This document shows, piece after piece, positions 55,338 to 64,000 of a stretch of DNA of 64,000 nt (the first letter of the stretch is position 1; every line of letters begins with the position of its first letter). The DNA is taken from assembly GCF_000715015.1 (NCBI RefSeq), contig NZ_JMIW01000003.1, positions 186,001 to 250,000 on the forward strand. The letters run 5' to 3'. The notes under the pieces are model-generated. The model did not search any database. It worked only from the letters and a program-made list of their open reading frames with translations, and was not told the origin of the DNA. The position numbers were made by a program, and so were the translations under genes. This DNA comes from Erythrobacter longus (GTDB lineage Bacteria > Pseudomonadota > Alphaproteobacteria > Sphingomonadales > Sphingomonadaceae).

Positions 55338-58118
55338 TTAGCCATGCGCTCCAAACTGGTTGGCGATAGCGACCGAGAGGCGCAGCATCAGACCGTAGGC
55401 GCGTTCAATCGGGTCGATGTAATCGCGCGATATTGCACCGTAACCCTCGCTTGACGCATCAGGATAATCGGACGGCGCATCCATCGCAAAGTCGGATGGC
55501 GATGGAAACTCAACCGGGAACGCGCGGCGCAATTGCGCAAGCGCATCATCAATCCGCAGGCTGAACACCATTTCCAGCACATCTTCGCGGGCGATGTCGT
55601 TGGCGCGGCTGAAGACCGGCACAGAGACGGCGCGAAGGAATATGTGCTGCATCAATGCGAGGCGCAGAGCCTGTGCGGCCCCAATCATCCGGCGCGTGTC
55701 CTGGTCAAAACCAAGGCGTTCTTCGGCCGGAAGCTGATCGAGCAGACGGTGGAATTTCAATGCGTCCACGCGGACACGCGAAGCCAGGCGGCGGAAAACT
55801 CCTGTGCGATCGTCCTTGGTCAGATATTCCGCTAACACTTCGCACGCTGCCGACAAATGCGGCTCGGTCCCGCGATAGGGGCGGCTTGCCCAATAGGCGG
55901 AATTGAACAGCTCGCCATAGGCTGCAACGGTCTTGATACTGGCAAGCGCGTTTGAGGTTTGCGCAAGGCGCATCAATTGCCGCCCGCGTTCGCTTTCCGC
56001 CAAAAGCGCGGCCAATTCTTCGTAATTGCCGTCCGCCGCGCTGCCGATACCGGCGATGACATTCACCGGATAGCCCAGCTGTTGCAGGATTGAATTGTGC
56101 GGAATTGCGCGGATTTGCCGCAGGTTCATGTCGCGGTCAGCCGAAAGGTCGCTTTGCCGGCGCGACACGCGGCTGCCGGTGGAATTAAGGAGGCCAAGCC
56201 CAAATGCAGTGACTGCGCGGCTGTAAGTCTGGCTGTGCAGATGCCGGCGTTGATGGGTGCGAATGGCGCGATAGAAATCGAGGCTCAGATCCGTGCGGGC
56301 ATAAAACGGGTCATCGCACACTTCGCTTTGTTCAGGTGTATCTGCGATGATCCGCATAAGCGTCGCGCGCGCCAATGTGTCATTGGCAAACGGCAGATAT
56401 CCATCGCCGCCCTGAAAACTGACCTCTGGTTCAAGTGCGATTGCGTTGCGGTGAAACCGGCTGCGCGCCCAAGGGCTGAGCGGCCATGTCAGGCGGTCGG
56501 CAAAAGACGATGGATGCGCGCCGCGCCCCATACTTTCACCATGGGTGTTAAAGATAAGCGCGGCCACATCGTTCAGCCCGTTCTTGCCCATCGCCTGTGC
56601 CAAGCGTCCCTGAAGCCGTTCAATCGCAAGGCTAGCCGGGATTTGCCCGACGAACCGGCCCGCATCGGAAAAGCCCGTTTGAATACAGACCCTTCCCCGC
56701 CCGCGTGCATATTCCTGATAGGATTTTTCCGCGCATAATGCGTCAAGGAAACGGCCCCCGTGCTCCAATGCCTCTTCGGTTTCAAACAAGGGCGAGACAT
56801 CGACCTTGCCCTCGATCCCGAACAATTTGGCAAGGTAGAGCGCGGCCAGAACGGTTGAGGGCTGTTCGCATTCGGCAACCAGCATGCGGATCGGCGTATC
56901 GGCATCGATATGCTCAAGGATTTGCGCCATAGCGAGAAATTGCCGGGTCGCGGTCGAGCTTTCGATGGCGAGCGAGGCGAAATTGGTGCGTTTGGGCGTC
57001 ACCTTGGCCAGCATACCGCGAAGGGTTGCGACTGCCCCCTTGCTCGACAGGTCGAGTTGCGGGCTTTCGTGAAGGTGGACGCGGATAGCGTTGTGCAATT
57101 GCTTGGCGTTCACCCGGAAATGGATATGCGCCATGCCAAGCCCATCGGCGCGCATTGCCGCTGCCAATGTCAAAAGGTCGGCAGCTTTGGCGTCCTTGCC
57201 TTGCGCCTCGGCTTCTTCCTCAAGCTGCGCGATCAGAGGTTCCAGGCTGGTCAGTTTTGCCGGGTCATCAGCCGTCAGGCGATTGGCAGCATCGGACAGC
57301 GCTTTGGGCTGCGACAAATCGCCCGCAAAATCCTGCGCGCTTGCCGAGGCATGGGCGCTGGCCCCTTTCAATGTTTTGATAAGGGCGTGGCCTGCATCAA
57401 TCGCGGACAGTTCATCGGCATAGCGGGCAAGGCGCTGCGCCTTTTCGCTCAATCGGAAACGGATCGATGTGTACCACGCAATATCGGTGCGCCCGTCCAT
57501 GTCATAACCAACCCATGTGGCAAAACGGAACGGCAGCGGGCGCAGGGTCTTCCACTGTTTGGGCCAGCACCCATAGGCGTGTTCGTACACCTCGCGCACA
57601 ATGGCGCTGCGGGCGGTTTGTGCATGGGCAATCGCGGCCATCGCTTCTGCGTGTTCGTACTCAAGCGTGATTTGCGGGCGGTTGGCCCCGCTTAAGTCAG
57701 GGGCTCTGACTAGAGTGCCGCCATCGCTTGCTGCATTGGCCACCGCGCGGGTTTGTTCGGGTGTCAGCAGGAATGTGGGGTGAGCGGTGAAAACGGCGTG
57801 GAGGCTCGGGCGCTCCCAGCGTTTTTGAAAGCTTTCAAATTCTACGCCGTCTTCGCACGATGCGGCCACCGGGCTTTGCGTTTCGTTTGGCTGTATCAAT
57901 GCGCGAAGCCGTTTGGTGCGCGCATTAAGGCTGGCACATTCAAGCTCTTCGACCAGCACCTCTAACCCATCAAGGTCGAGCCCATCCCCTTCGAGCCCAC
58001 GCGACAGGTCCAGACCCAGTTGAAACACCGGATTGAACAGCGGCGTCTCCCTCGTGCGCGCGTGCAGTTCCTGCAGACGCTGAGACAGATGATCGACGGT
58101 GTTCAGGGGAAGGTTCAT
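55338..58118 (-). CDS. PEP carboxylase-like protein with unusual active-site motifs
   Basis: The 926-residue product is similar in length and overall layout to bacterial PEP carboxylase and keeps a TAHPT segment (with Phe in place of the usual Glu), plus long helical blocks ending NQFGAHG. However, the expected GYSDSxKD loop reads TGFSDAGRF, the FHGRGGTVGRGG loop reads NTHGESMGRGAHP, and the QGE segment reads FQGGDGY. Key Lys and Arg residues of the known enzyme are therefore not seen at those places. It may be a divergent, non-canonical or inactive form. The ATG overlaps the glk stop by four bases, so it is coupled with glk. Confidence 0.75.
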   Translation of the reverse strand: MNLPLNTVDHLSQRLQELHARTRETPLFNPVFQLGLDLSRGLEGDGLDLDGLEVLVEELECASLNARTKRLRALIQPNETQSPVAASCEDGVEFESFQKRWERPSLHAVFTAHPTFLLTPEQTRAVANAASDGGTLVRAPDLSGANRPQITLEYEHAEAMAAIAHAQTARSAIVREVYEHAYGCWPKQWKTLRPLPFRFATWVGYDMDGRTDIAWYTSIRFRLSEKAQRLARYADELSAIDAGHALIKTLKGASAHASASAQDFAGDLSQPKALSDAANRLTADDPAKLTSLEPLIAQLEEEAEAQGKDAKAADLLTLAAAMRADGLGMAHIHFRVNAKQLHNAIRVHLHESPQLDLSSKGAVATLRGMLAKVTPKRTNFASLAIESSTATRQFLAMAQILEHIDADTPIRMLVAECEQPSTVLAALYLAKLFGIEGKVDVSPLFETEEALEHGGRFLDALCAEKSYQEYARGRGRVCIQTGFSDAGRFVGQIPASLAIERLQGRLAQAMGKNGLNDVAALIFNTHGESMGRGAHPSSFADRLTWPLSPWARSRFHRNAIALEPEVSFQGGDGYLPFANDTLARATLMRIIADTPEQSEVCDDPFYARTDLSLDFYRAIRTHQRRHLHSQTYSRAVTAFGLGLLNSTGSRVSRRQSDLSADRDMNLRQIRAIPHNSILQQLGYPVNVIAGIGSAADGNYEELAALLAESERGRQLMRLAQTSNALASIKTVAAYGELFNSAYWASRPYRGTEPHLSAACEVLAEYLTKDDRTGVFRRLASRVRVDALKFHRLLDQLPAEERLGFDQDTRRMIGAAQALRLALMQHIFLRAVSVPVFSRANDIAREDVLEMVFSLRIDDALAQLRRAFPVEFPSPSDFAMDAPSDYPDASSEGYGAISRDYIDPIERAYGLMLRLSVAIANQFGAHG

Positions 58119-59131
58119 TGAGGTTCCATATCCGATTGAGCCCCGTCCAGATAGGTTTGCGCAAAGGCAGCTGCGGCGCCCAAAAGGCCGGGTTGGGGAT
58201 GAGTGATAAGCTTAACGGGAAGCGATGCCATAAGCGAGGTAAAGCGTCCTTTCGCGCAAAAACGGTCGGCAAAACCGGATGCGAGGAGTGTTTCGCGAAT
58301 ACGATAGCCAAGCCCGCCTGCGATCACGACGCCTGATGCGCCTTGAACAAGAGCGATATCGCCAGCGACCGATCCAAGCGCGAGGCAGAAACGGTCGACC
58401 GCCGCTGCCGCTAGAGAATCGTTTCCACTGGTGCCAGCGGTCCATATCTCGACATCGGTCCGCTCAACCACGGCGCGCCCTTCCATCGCGGCAAGCGCTT
58501 GATAGATATCGACAATCGCCGGGCCAGAGACAACGCGCTCGTTAGAGACACGGGTGTGCCGCTGGCGCAGGCGCGCAAGGATAGTGTCTTCGATCTGGTC
58601 AAGCGGTGCGAAATCGCCGTGCCCGCCTTCGGTGGCTTGCACGTGATAGCGAGTGGGCGCGGTGCGGTGGAAATGCGCAACGCCAAGCCCGGTGCCAGGG
58701 CCAAGCACGCTGATTGTGCCGGTTGCGGGAAGAGGGGTGTCTGGCCCAGCCAGATGCAGGAATTGGTCCGCAGGCGCGCGCGCGGCGGCATGGGCAACGG
58801 CGGCAAAGTCATTGATGACAACGTGCGCGGACGCACCGAGTTTCTCTTTTATAAGAGGCGGGCGGATGATCCACGGATTGTTGGTGAAGCGGATGAGATC
58901 AGGCTTGATCTGAGCCGCGACAGCCATGGCGAGTTTGTCAGGAAGCGTGCCGCCTTCGCGTTCGTGCCTTTCGCGAAAATCCTCCCATGCGGTCTGAAAA
59001 CTCGCGTGGTCGGATGTGTGGAGCGTGGTTGGCTCATCCAAGGAGATAGTGCCATCGCTGGCAACGCTCGCAATCGCAAAGCGCGCATGGGTGCCGCCAA
59101 CGTCCACGGCGACGATTTGGGTGTCCGTCAT
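58115..59131 (-). CDS. glk: Glucokinase
   Basis: The 338-residue product is a Glk-family hexokinase-fold enzyme with VDVGGTHARFAIA (phosphate 1), NDFAAVAHA, GPGTGLGVAHF and TEGGHGDFAPL. It phosphorylates glucose to glucose-6-phosphate, the substrate of Zwf in this operon. The ATG at 59131 is close to the second hairpin repeat copy, which separates it from edd. Its stop overlaps the ppc-like start. Confidence 0.93.
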   Translation of the reverse strand: MTDTQIVAVDVGGTHARFAIASVASDGTISLDEPTTLHTSDHASFQTAWEDFRERHEREGGTLPDKLAMAVAAQIKPDLIRFTNNPWIIRPPLIKEKLGASAHVVINDFAAVAHAAARAPADQFLHLAGPDTPLPATGTISVLGPGTGLGVAHFHRTAPTRYHVQATEGGHGDFAPLDQIEDTILARLRQRHTRVSNERVVSGPAIVDIYQALAAMEGRAVVERTDVEIWTAGTSGNDSLAAAAVDRFCLALGSVAGDIALVQGASGVVIAGGLGYRIRETLLASGFADRFCAKGRFTSLMASLPVKLITHPQPGLLGAAAAFAQTYLDGAQSDMEPQ

Positions 59132-59134
59132 TGG

Positions 59135-59255
59135 GCTCCCCTCCCGCTTGCAGGAGGGGGTGAGGGTGGGCCAGCGAGGTCGAGTAGGCCCAGCCCGCTG
59201 CGGCTAGGCAGCAGGCTGCCAAGTCTCGCTGCCCCTCCCGCAAGCGGGAGGGGCG
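59135..59255. repeat. Dispersed hairpin repeat, copy B
   Basis: Two CCCCTCCCGC/GCGGGAGGGG-type hairpins (about 59138-59159, one mismatch, and 59232-59253, perfect) flank a stretch with AGGCCCAGCCCGCTGCGGCTA and GCCAAGTCTCG. The same middle and one hairpin occur at 45296-45402. It occupies nearly all of the 154-bp gap between edd and glk. Confidence 0.8.
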
Positions 59256-59285
59256 AATTATTTGCCACCTTCATAGCCTCAACAC

Positions 59286-61091
59286 TCACAACCCCGCCGC
59301 AACCAGCATCGCTGATGCGCCTTTTTCCGCCTCGTCCGCGTGGACTTGCATCATGCGGAAAAGCTCGCGGCCTACGCCCCATTCCTGAACCGGATCGGGC
59401 GCAGGTGTGCGGGCCGAAAGGTCGGCGCTAGTGCTAAGAGTGCCGGTCGCGGCGCAAACGGTGATCTCGTCACCGTCTTCAAGAAGGCTCAACGGTCCGC
59501 CGCCATACGCTTCGGGTGAGCAATGGATTGCGGCAGGCACCTTGCCCGATGCGCCAGACATACGCCCATCTGTGACCAGCGCAACGCGGAAACCCTTGTC
59601 TTGCAGCACGCCCAGAGATGGGGTGAGGCCGTGAAGCTCTGGCATCCCATTGGCGCGCGGCCCTTGGAAACGCACGACAACCACAACGTCGCGGTCAAGC
59701 TCGCCGTTCTGGAAGGCTTCTTTCACCGCCTCTTGTGTTTGGAACACGCGGGCACGGGCGGTGATGGTGTAGCGTTCCTTGGCAACCGCGCTGGATTTAA
59801 AGCACGCGCGGCCAAGGTTGCCAGTGAGCAGCTTCATCCCGCCATCGTCCTGAAACGGGGCAGAGGCAGGGCGCAGCATGGTATCGTCCTTGCTTGCCTC
59901 CACGCGGTTCCATTGAAGGGTGTCTTCTTCCCACACAGGTTCAGCGCGGTAAGCGTCAAGGCCGTCCTCCCACACGGTCAGGATATCCCCATGCGCAAGG
60001 CCTGCATCGAGCAGTTCGCTGATGACATAACCCATACCGCCCGCCGCATGGAATTGGTTCACATCACCAGAGCCATTGGGATAGACGCGCGCCAGAAGCG
60101 GCACGGCGCTCGACAGCTCAGCCATATCGCTCCAGTCGATAATAATGCCAGCTGCGCGCGCCATCGCCGGGATATGGATCGCATGGTTGGTTGATCCGCC
60201 CGTGGCGAGCAGACCGATAACCGCGTTCACAATCGCCTTTTCGTCAATCACTTGGGCGAGAGTGCGTTCCGTAGTACCCGAAAGCTCAGCCAAGCGGTGT
60301 ACAGCGGCGCGGTCGAGCGCTTGCCGCAATTTCGTACCCGGCTGGACAAAGGCGCTGCCCGGTACGTGCAGGCCCATCATCTCCATCATCATCTGATTGG
60401 AGTTGGCGGTGCCGAAAAAGGTGCAGGTGCCCGGCGAATGGTAGGAGGCAAGCTCGCTTTCCAGAAGAGCATCGCGGCCCACTTCGCCGCTTGCGTATTT
60501 TTGGCGGGTTTCCTGTTTTTGCTTGTTGGAAATGCCGCTTGGCATCGGGCCAGAGGGCACGAAGATAGCGGGCAGGTGCCCGAACCGCAGCGCGCCCATC
60601 AAAAGGCCCGGTACAATCTTGTCGCAAATGCCAAGGAAGGCGGCGCCATCATACATCTGGTGGGAGAGCGCAACGCCCGTTGCCATGGCGATATTGTCGC
60701 GGGAAAAGAGCGAAAGCTCCATCCCGTCTTCGCCCTGCGTCACCCCGTCGCACATCGCAGGGGTCCCGCCAGCCACTTGAGCGGTCGCGCCCACTTCCCG
60801 GGCATAAATCTTCATCCTGTCAGGATACCGCCCATAGGGTTGGTGGGCGCTAAGCATGTCATTGTACGCGGTGACAATGCCGATGTTCGGCCCGCGATTG
60901 TCCTTTAGCGCATCCTGATCTTCCAAAGCGCCCGCAAAAGCATGGGCAAGGACCGAACACGAGACGGCTGAGCGTTCAGGCCGGCGGTCCGCCTCGCGCT
61001 GCATTAAATCGAGATAGCCCTTACGCGATGGCTTTGAGCGCTCAATGATGCGCTGTGTAACGCGCTCAATAGTGGGATTGAGATTACTCAT
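59286..61091 (-). CDS. edd: 6-Phosphogluconate dehydratase
   Basis: The 601-residue product is a full-length IlvD/Edd-family iron-sulfur dehydratase. GIVTAYNDMLSAHQPY, MCDGVTQGEDGMELSLFSRD and the C-terminal DGRMSGASGKVPAAIHCSPEA are all family signatures. It makes KDPG from 6-phosphogluconate, the key step of the Entner-Doudoroff route. The start ATG at 61091 overlaps the zwf stop region by eight bases. No eda or pgl lies in the block. Confidence 0.95.
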   Translation of the reverse strand: MSNLNPTIERVTQRIIERSKPSRKGYLDLMQREADRRPERSAVSCSVLAHAFAGALEDQDALKDNRGPNIGIVTAYNDMLSAHQPYGRYPDRMKIYAREVGATAQVAGGTPAMCDGVTQGEDGMELSLFSRDNIAMATGVALSHQMYDGAAFLGICDKIVPGLLMGALRFGHLPAIFVPSGPMPSGISNKQKQETRQKYASGEVGRDALLESELASYHSPGTCTFFGTANSNQMMMEMMGLHVPGSAFVQPGTKLRQALDRAAVHRLAELSGTTERTLAQVIDEKAIVNAVIGLLATGGSTNHAIHIPAMARAAGIIIDWSDMAELSSAVPLLARVYPNGSGDVNQFHAAGGMGYVISELLDAGLAHGDILTVWEDGLDAYRAEPVWEEDTLQWNRVEASKDDTMLRPASAPFQDDGGMKLLTGNLGRACFKSSAVAKERYTITARARVFQTQEAVKEAFQNGELDRDVVVVVRFQGPRANGMPELHGLTPSLGVLQDKGFRVALVTDGRMSGASGKVPAAIHCSPEAYGGGPLSLLEDGDEITVCAATGTLSTSADLSARTPAPDPVQEWGVGRELFRMMQVHADEAEKGASAMLVAAGL

Positions 61092-62565
61092 GCCAGCTCA
61101 CTCCGTCGCGTTCGGTAAGGGCAATTGCGCCCGATGGTCCCCATGATCCAGCCGTGTAGGTCTGGGGTTTGACGCGGTGCAATTCCCATTCGGCGCGAAT
61201 ACCGTCGATCCAGTTCCACTGCGCCTCGACCTCATCGCGGCGCACGAACAAGGTCTGATCGCCTTTGATAAGGTCCAAAAGGAGCCGTTCATAAGCAATG
61301 CGCCGCTGCGCTTCGGCAAAGGCATCGGGCATAGTGATCGCCAAAGGCACTTCGCGAAGGCGCACGCCGTCTTCGTCAAGACCCGGAACCTTCGCCATCA
61401 ATGAAAGGGTGATGTTCTCTTCCGGCTGGATTTCGATCAACAGGTGATTGGGCTGGAGCCCTGCGCCGGTCTTAAGTTTCTGGCCTTCAAAGATTGAGTG
61501 GGGGACGCTGCGAAACTGCACAAGGATTTCTGTCACACGCTGAGGCATGCGCTTGCCCGTGCGAAGGTAGAAGGGAACGCCCTTCCAGCGCCAATTGTCG
61601 ACATGCGCTTTGATTGCGGTGAATGTCTCGGTCTGGCTTTCGCCAAGGCCATGTTCCGCCAGTTCCTCGTCATAGCCCGGGACCGCTTTGCCATTGCTTG
61701 CGCCTGCGCGGTATTGCCCGGTCACCGTCTCGCTTGCTGTAACCTGACGAAGCGCGCGCAGCACTTTCACCTTTTCATCGCGAACGGCGGTCGCATCGAA
61801 CGAGGTCGGCGGCTCCATCGCCACCAGCGCGAGCAATTGCAGCATATGGTTCTGAACCATGTCGCGCAGCGCGCCCGCATCGTCATAAAAGCCCACGCGC
61901 CCCTCAAGCCCCACGGTCTCCGCCACGGTGATCTGCACATGCTCGATCACATTGGAGTTCCAGATGGGTTCAAACAAGATGTTGGCAAAGCGAAGCGCAA
62001 GAAGGTTCTGAACCGTTTCCTTGCCCAGATAATGGTCGATGCGGAAAATGCGTTCCTCGGGGAATGCCGCAGCGACGGCGTCATTAATTTGGGCAGAGGA
62101 AGCAAGATCAGTGCCCAATGGCTTTTCAAGGCACATGCGCACCTTTTCGCCCGTCAGCCCAGCTTTTTCGAGACCCGCAATCGTTGGCCCAAACAGGCTT
62201 GGTGCAGTCGATAAGAAGATCGCCAGACCGCCCTCGGTGGTACCAGCATCTTCAATCTTGGCCGCAAGCTCGTCAAAGCCATCCAAAGTGCTGGCATCGA
62301 GCGCCTGATAGCTCAAGCGGTTGAGAAAGCCCGCCATTCCGCCCCGGCGATCGGCTGGCAAGAACTCTTCTAATGCGGCGCGCGCCATGTCGCGAAAGCC
62401 GGCATCATCAAGCTCGCTGCGCGCTGTACCGATAATCTTGAGCTTTTCGGGAAGCAGTCCTTCGGCATCAAGCGCGCACAATGACGGCAAGAGCTTGCGC
62501 CGTGACAGATCGCCTGTCGCGCCAAATAAGAGCAATCGCTCAGCAGCAAATTGGGCTGCGGCCAT
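61084..62565 (-). CDS. zwf: Glucose-6-phosphate 1-dehydrogenase
   Basis: The 493-residue product has the nucleotide site LLLFGATGDLSRRKL, the catalytic-region RIDHYLGKETVQNLLALRFAN and a complete C-terminal domain. It oxidises glucose-6-phosphate to the lactone. The frame stays open 94 codons further upstream, but the ATG at 62565 has GAGGAGA just before it and begins at the normal N-terminus. It is the first gene of the zwf-edd-glk-ppc-like block and divergent from the LacI-type gene. Confidence 0.95.
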   Translation of the reverse strand: MAAAQFAAERLLLFGATGDLSRRKLLPSLCALDAEGLLPEKLKIIGTARSELDDAGFRDMARAALEEFLPADRRGGMAGFLNRLSYQALDASTLDGFDELAAKIEDAGTTEGGLAIFLSTAPSLFGPTIAGLEKAGLTGEKVRMCLEKPLGTDLASSAQINDAVAAAFPEERIFRIDHYLGKETVQNLLALRFANILFEPIWNSNVIEHVQITVAETVGLEGRVGFYDDAGALRDMVQNHMLQLLALVAMEPPTSFDATAVRDEKVKVLRALRQVTASETVTGQYRAGASNGKAVPGYDEELAEHGLGESQTETFTAIKAHVDNWRWKGVPFYLRTGKRMPQRVTEILVQFRSVPHSIFEGQKLKTGAGLQPNHLLIEIQPEENITLSLMAKVPGLDEDGVRLREVPLAITMPDAFAEAQRRIAYERLLLDLIKGDQTLFVRRDEVEAQWNWIDGIRAEWELHRVKPQTYTAGSWGPSGAIALTERDGVSWHE

Positions 62566-62610
62566 AAATCTTCTCCTCAAGCGCGCATGGATGTGCGCAC
62601 ATATTACCCC

Positions 62611-62629
62611 TCTAGCAGGCCGAGCTAGA
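62611..62629. promoter_or_regulatory. Inverted repeat upstream of zwf
   Basis: TCTAGC, seven bases, GCTAGA is a perfect 6-bp inverted repeat, 46 bases before the zwf start. It might be a second regulator site or part of the promoter region. Confidence 0.35.
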
Positions 62630-62642
62630 TGTGGACCATACA

Positions 62643-62658
62643 TTGCATAGCTATTCAA
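62643..62658. promoter_or_regulatory. Candidate LacI-family operator
   Basis: TTGCATAGCTATTCAA is a 16-bp palindrome with one mismatched pair and an ATAGCTAT centre. It lies in the gap between divergent zwf and the LacI-type regulator, and its size and symmetry fit LacI/GalR operators. Confidence 0.55.
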
Positions 62659-62713
62659 ATGCGCACCATGGTCATTTACGACGGTATTGCGACAGCAAAA
62701 AGGATGCGCGTTG

Positions 62714-63757
62714 ATGGAAGACCTGCGCAAGAATGCACGGATCACAAGCTTTGATGTGGCTGAACGCGCAGGCGTGAGCCAGTCTACGGTGAGCCGCGCG
62801 CTTTCCGGTTCTGCTGTGATCAGTGAGGCGACCCGGCAAAAGGTCATGAGCGCAGCCCAGGAAATGGGATATTACGTCGACGAACGCGCCGCCCGGTTAC
62901 GGCGCGGGCATACCGGCACGCTGGCGGTTGTCGTGATCTGTAAACCGGGCGCACGCGCGCGCGATGTGAACCCGTTTTCCTATGCTCTACTGGGCGGGAT
63001 TTGCGCAGCGGCTGCGGAGCAAGGTTTAGAGGTCCTCGTCTCGCTCCAAGCGGATGAAGACAAGCTGTTTGGCCATTATGTTGAACGTGGACAGGCAGAG
63101 GGGCTGATCGTAATCGGCACCACCGCCAACCGCCCCGCGTGGGATTATTTCAGCGATATTGGAAAGGCAGCGGCACAAACGGGCGCGCCTGTGGCCTTTT
63201 GGGGGTCGCCATTGGGTGACCTTGACCGGGTCCTTTCCGACAATGAAACGGGCGCAAAGGCGGCGGCCGATCACCTGATCGATCAGGGAGCGAAGAACCT
63301 TGTTTGCATCGGTTCTTTGGGAAGCCCTCAACGCCAATTTGCGGAGCGGGCGCAAGTTTTCCTGAACCGGGCAAAGATGCGCGGTGTCACCGCCAGCCTT
63401 ATCGAAATCGAACCGGCAGATGCACGGCGCGATCAAGGGCGGCTGGCGGCGAAAAAATTGCTTGAAGAGCATGGCGAATGCGACGGCGTGTTTGCGGTGT
63501 GCGATGCGCTTGCCTTTGGTGTGATCGAGGAATTGCAAACGGCGGGTAAGGCCATCCCCGATGACCTTCGCCTGGTGGGTTTTGACGGCATTCCGGCAAG
63601 CGAGATGACATCGCCTCCGCTTACCACGGTTGAGCCTGATCTGGATTTGGCAGGCCGTATGCTGGTCGAAGCGGTCGCAGGTGCAATAGGCGAGGGGGGC
63701 GCCCATCCCAAGGTGCAGCGCGTACCGGTAAAGCTGGTCAAACGGGCGAGTTCGTAG
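62714..63757 (+). CDS. LacI/GalR-family transcriptional regulator
   Basis: The 347-residue product has an N-terminal HTH (TSFDVAERAGVSQSTVSRALSG, then the hinge ARLRRGHTGTL) and a periplasmic-binding-protein-like sensor domain (NPFSYALLGG, FWGSPLG, VCDALAFGVIEELQTAGK, GFDGIPASEMTSPPLTTV). It probably represses the divergent zwf-edd-glk block in response to a sugar or sugar phosphate. The ATG at 62714 is preferred to an upstream frame start, with AAGGA nine bases before. Confidence 0.9.
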   Translation: MEDLRKNARITSFDVAERAGVSQSTVSRALSGSAVISEATRQKVMSAAQEMGYYVDERAARLRRGHTGTLAVVVICKPGARARDVNPFSYALLGGICAAAAEQGLEVLVSLQADEDKLFGHYVERGQAEGLIVIGTTANRPAWDYFSDIGKAAAQTGAPVAFWGSPLGDLDRVLSDNETGAKAAADHLIDQGAKNLVCIGSLGSPQRQFAERAQVFLNRAKMRGVTASLIEIEPADARRDQGRLAAKKLLEEHGECDGVFAVCDALAFGVIEELQTAGKAIPDDLRLVGFDGIPASEMTSPPLTTVEPDLDLAGRMLVEAVAGAIGEGGAHPKVQRVPVKLVKRASS

Positions 63758-64000
63758 CGGGCCCATAAACGGCCCTCATAATTTCGGATTTTCCTACAGC
63801 ATCGGCAAGGCGCTAGGCGTTAACGAATGGGCCCTTTTGCACTTTCATTACCCCTGCAACAGCCATGGATTCTGACCCACAAACTTTTTGGCCCTTGGAC
63901 AGTGTGTCAAGTGTGTCAAACTTTTCGCCATAAATTGGCTATTGATCTGAAATCACGCCAAAAAGATCGTGCGCATCGGCATCTTCGATTCCAACATTCA
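63758..64000. other. Gene-free right edge with repeat motif
   Basis: No ORF is supported in these 243 bases. GGGCC, CATAAAC, GGCCC just after the regulator gene could be a weak terminator. The doubled GTGTGTCAA (63902-63919) is the reverse complement of the motif at 15113-15130. Confidence 0.5.
63902..63919 (-). repeat. Doubled TTGACACAC motif, copy 2 (inverted)
   Basis: Two tandem GTGTGTCAA units give TTGACACAC twice on the minus strand, preceded there by AAGT and followed by TGT. Flanking bases are also similar to copy 1 (at least TTTGACACACTTGACACACT plus GT). Confidence 0.85.

Overview
The window looks like a chromosome segment of a Sphingomonadales alphaproteobacterium, probably Erythrobacteraceae or a close relative. 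The reasons are the moderately high GC content, the Entner-Doudoroff genes in one block, an RcdA-type (DUF1465) cell-cycle protein, alphaproteobacterial gene neighbourhoods (ptsP, rodZ-like, cpoB, tilS) and many overlapping ATGA start/stop junctions. Genus placement is inference; no rRNA is present.

Layout. 1-1.9 kb: the 5' part of a beta-helix-like lipoprotein gene (runs off the left edge) and a small secreted TPR protein. 2-10 kb: a compact type IV secretion operon (virB1, B2, B3, B4, B6, B9, B10, B11) with no recognisable virB5, virB7, virB8 or virD4. 10-14 kb: ppk-ppx (polyphosphate turnover) facing a queuosine-precursor transporter. 14.9 kb: tRNA-Arg(TCT), then about 640 bp without genes, then a Crp/Fnr regulator. 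16.3-18.2 kb: an acetyl-CoA synthetase gene broken by a small out-of-frame deletion. 18.3-27.3 kb: a minus-strand chemotaxis operon (cheA-cheW-cheY-cheB-cheR), then a GGDEF/EAL protein and a methyl-accepting chemotaxis protein.

27.4-38.8 kb holds mixed metabolic and transport genes: MATE pump, class II aldolase, an orphan 2Fe-2S protein, a TonB-dependent siderophore receptor with a Fur-like 7-1-7 palindrome, ArsC-like protein, MFS transporter, lipB, an Old Yellow Enzyme and a DMT transporter. 38.8-39.7 kb is a gene of different composition (possible PIN-like nuclease), tail to tail with nadA. 40.9-47.4 kb: acyl-CoA ligase, DUF1499, SDR, VIT1-type transporter, metallo-beta-lactamase-fold hydrolase, glpK and rcdA-like. 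47.7-48.4 kb: two small YdcH/DUF465 genes, one only 59 codons. 48.5-54.1 kb: ptsP, a rodZ-like gene, cpoB and tilS. 54.1-54.3 kb: a 182-bp MITE-like element whose first base completes the tilS stop codon. 54.3-63.8 kb: an L,D-transpeptidase and the minus-strand block zwf-edd-glk-ppc-like, with a divergent LacI-type regulator.

How it fits together: zwf, edd and glk feed glucose through the Entner-Doudoroff route, and the LacI-type regulator with its palindromic candidate operator probably controls them. The ppc-like protein is translationally coupled to glk but lacks the canonical PEP-carboxylase active-site signatures, making it the most intriguing enzyme here. The che block is a complete excitation/adaptation set without cheZ, cheD or flagellar genes in view. 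Other points of note are the streamlined secretion system, the broken acs gene, the MITE, a pair of hairpin-rich dispersed repeats (45.3 and 59.2 kb), and a doubled TTGACACAC motif near 15.1 kb and again, inverted, near 63.9 kb.
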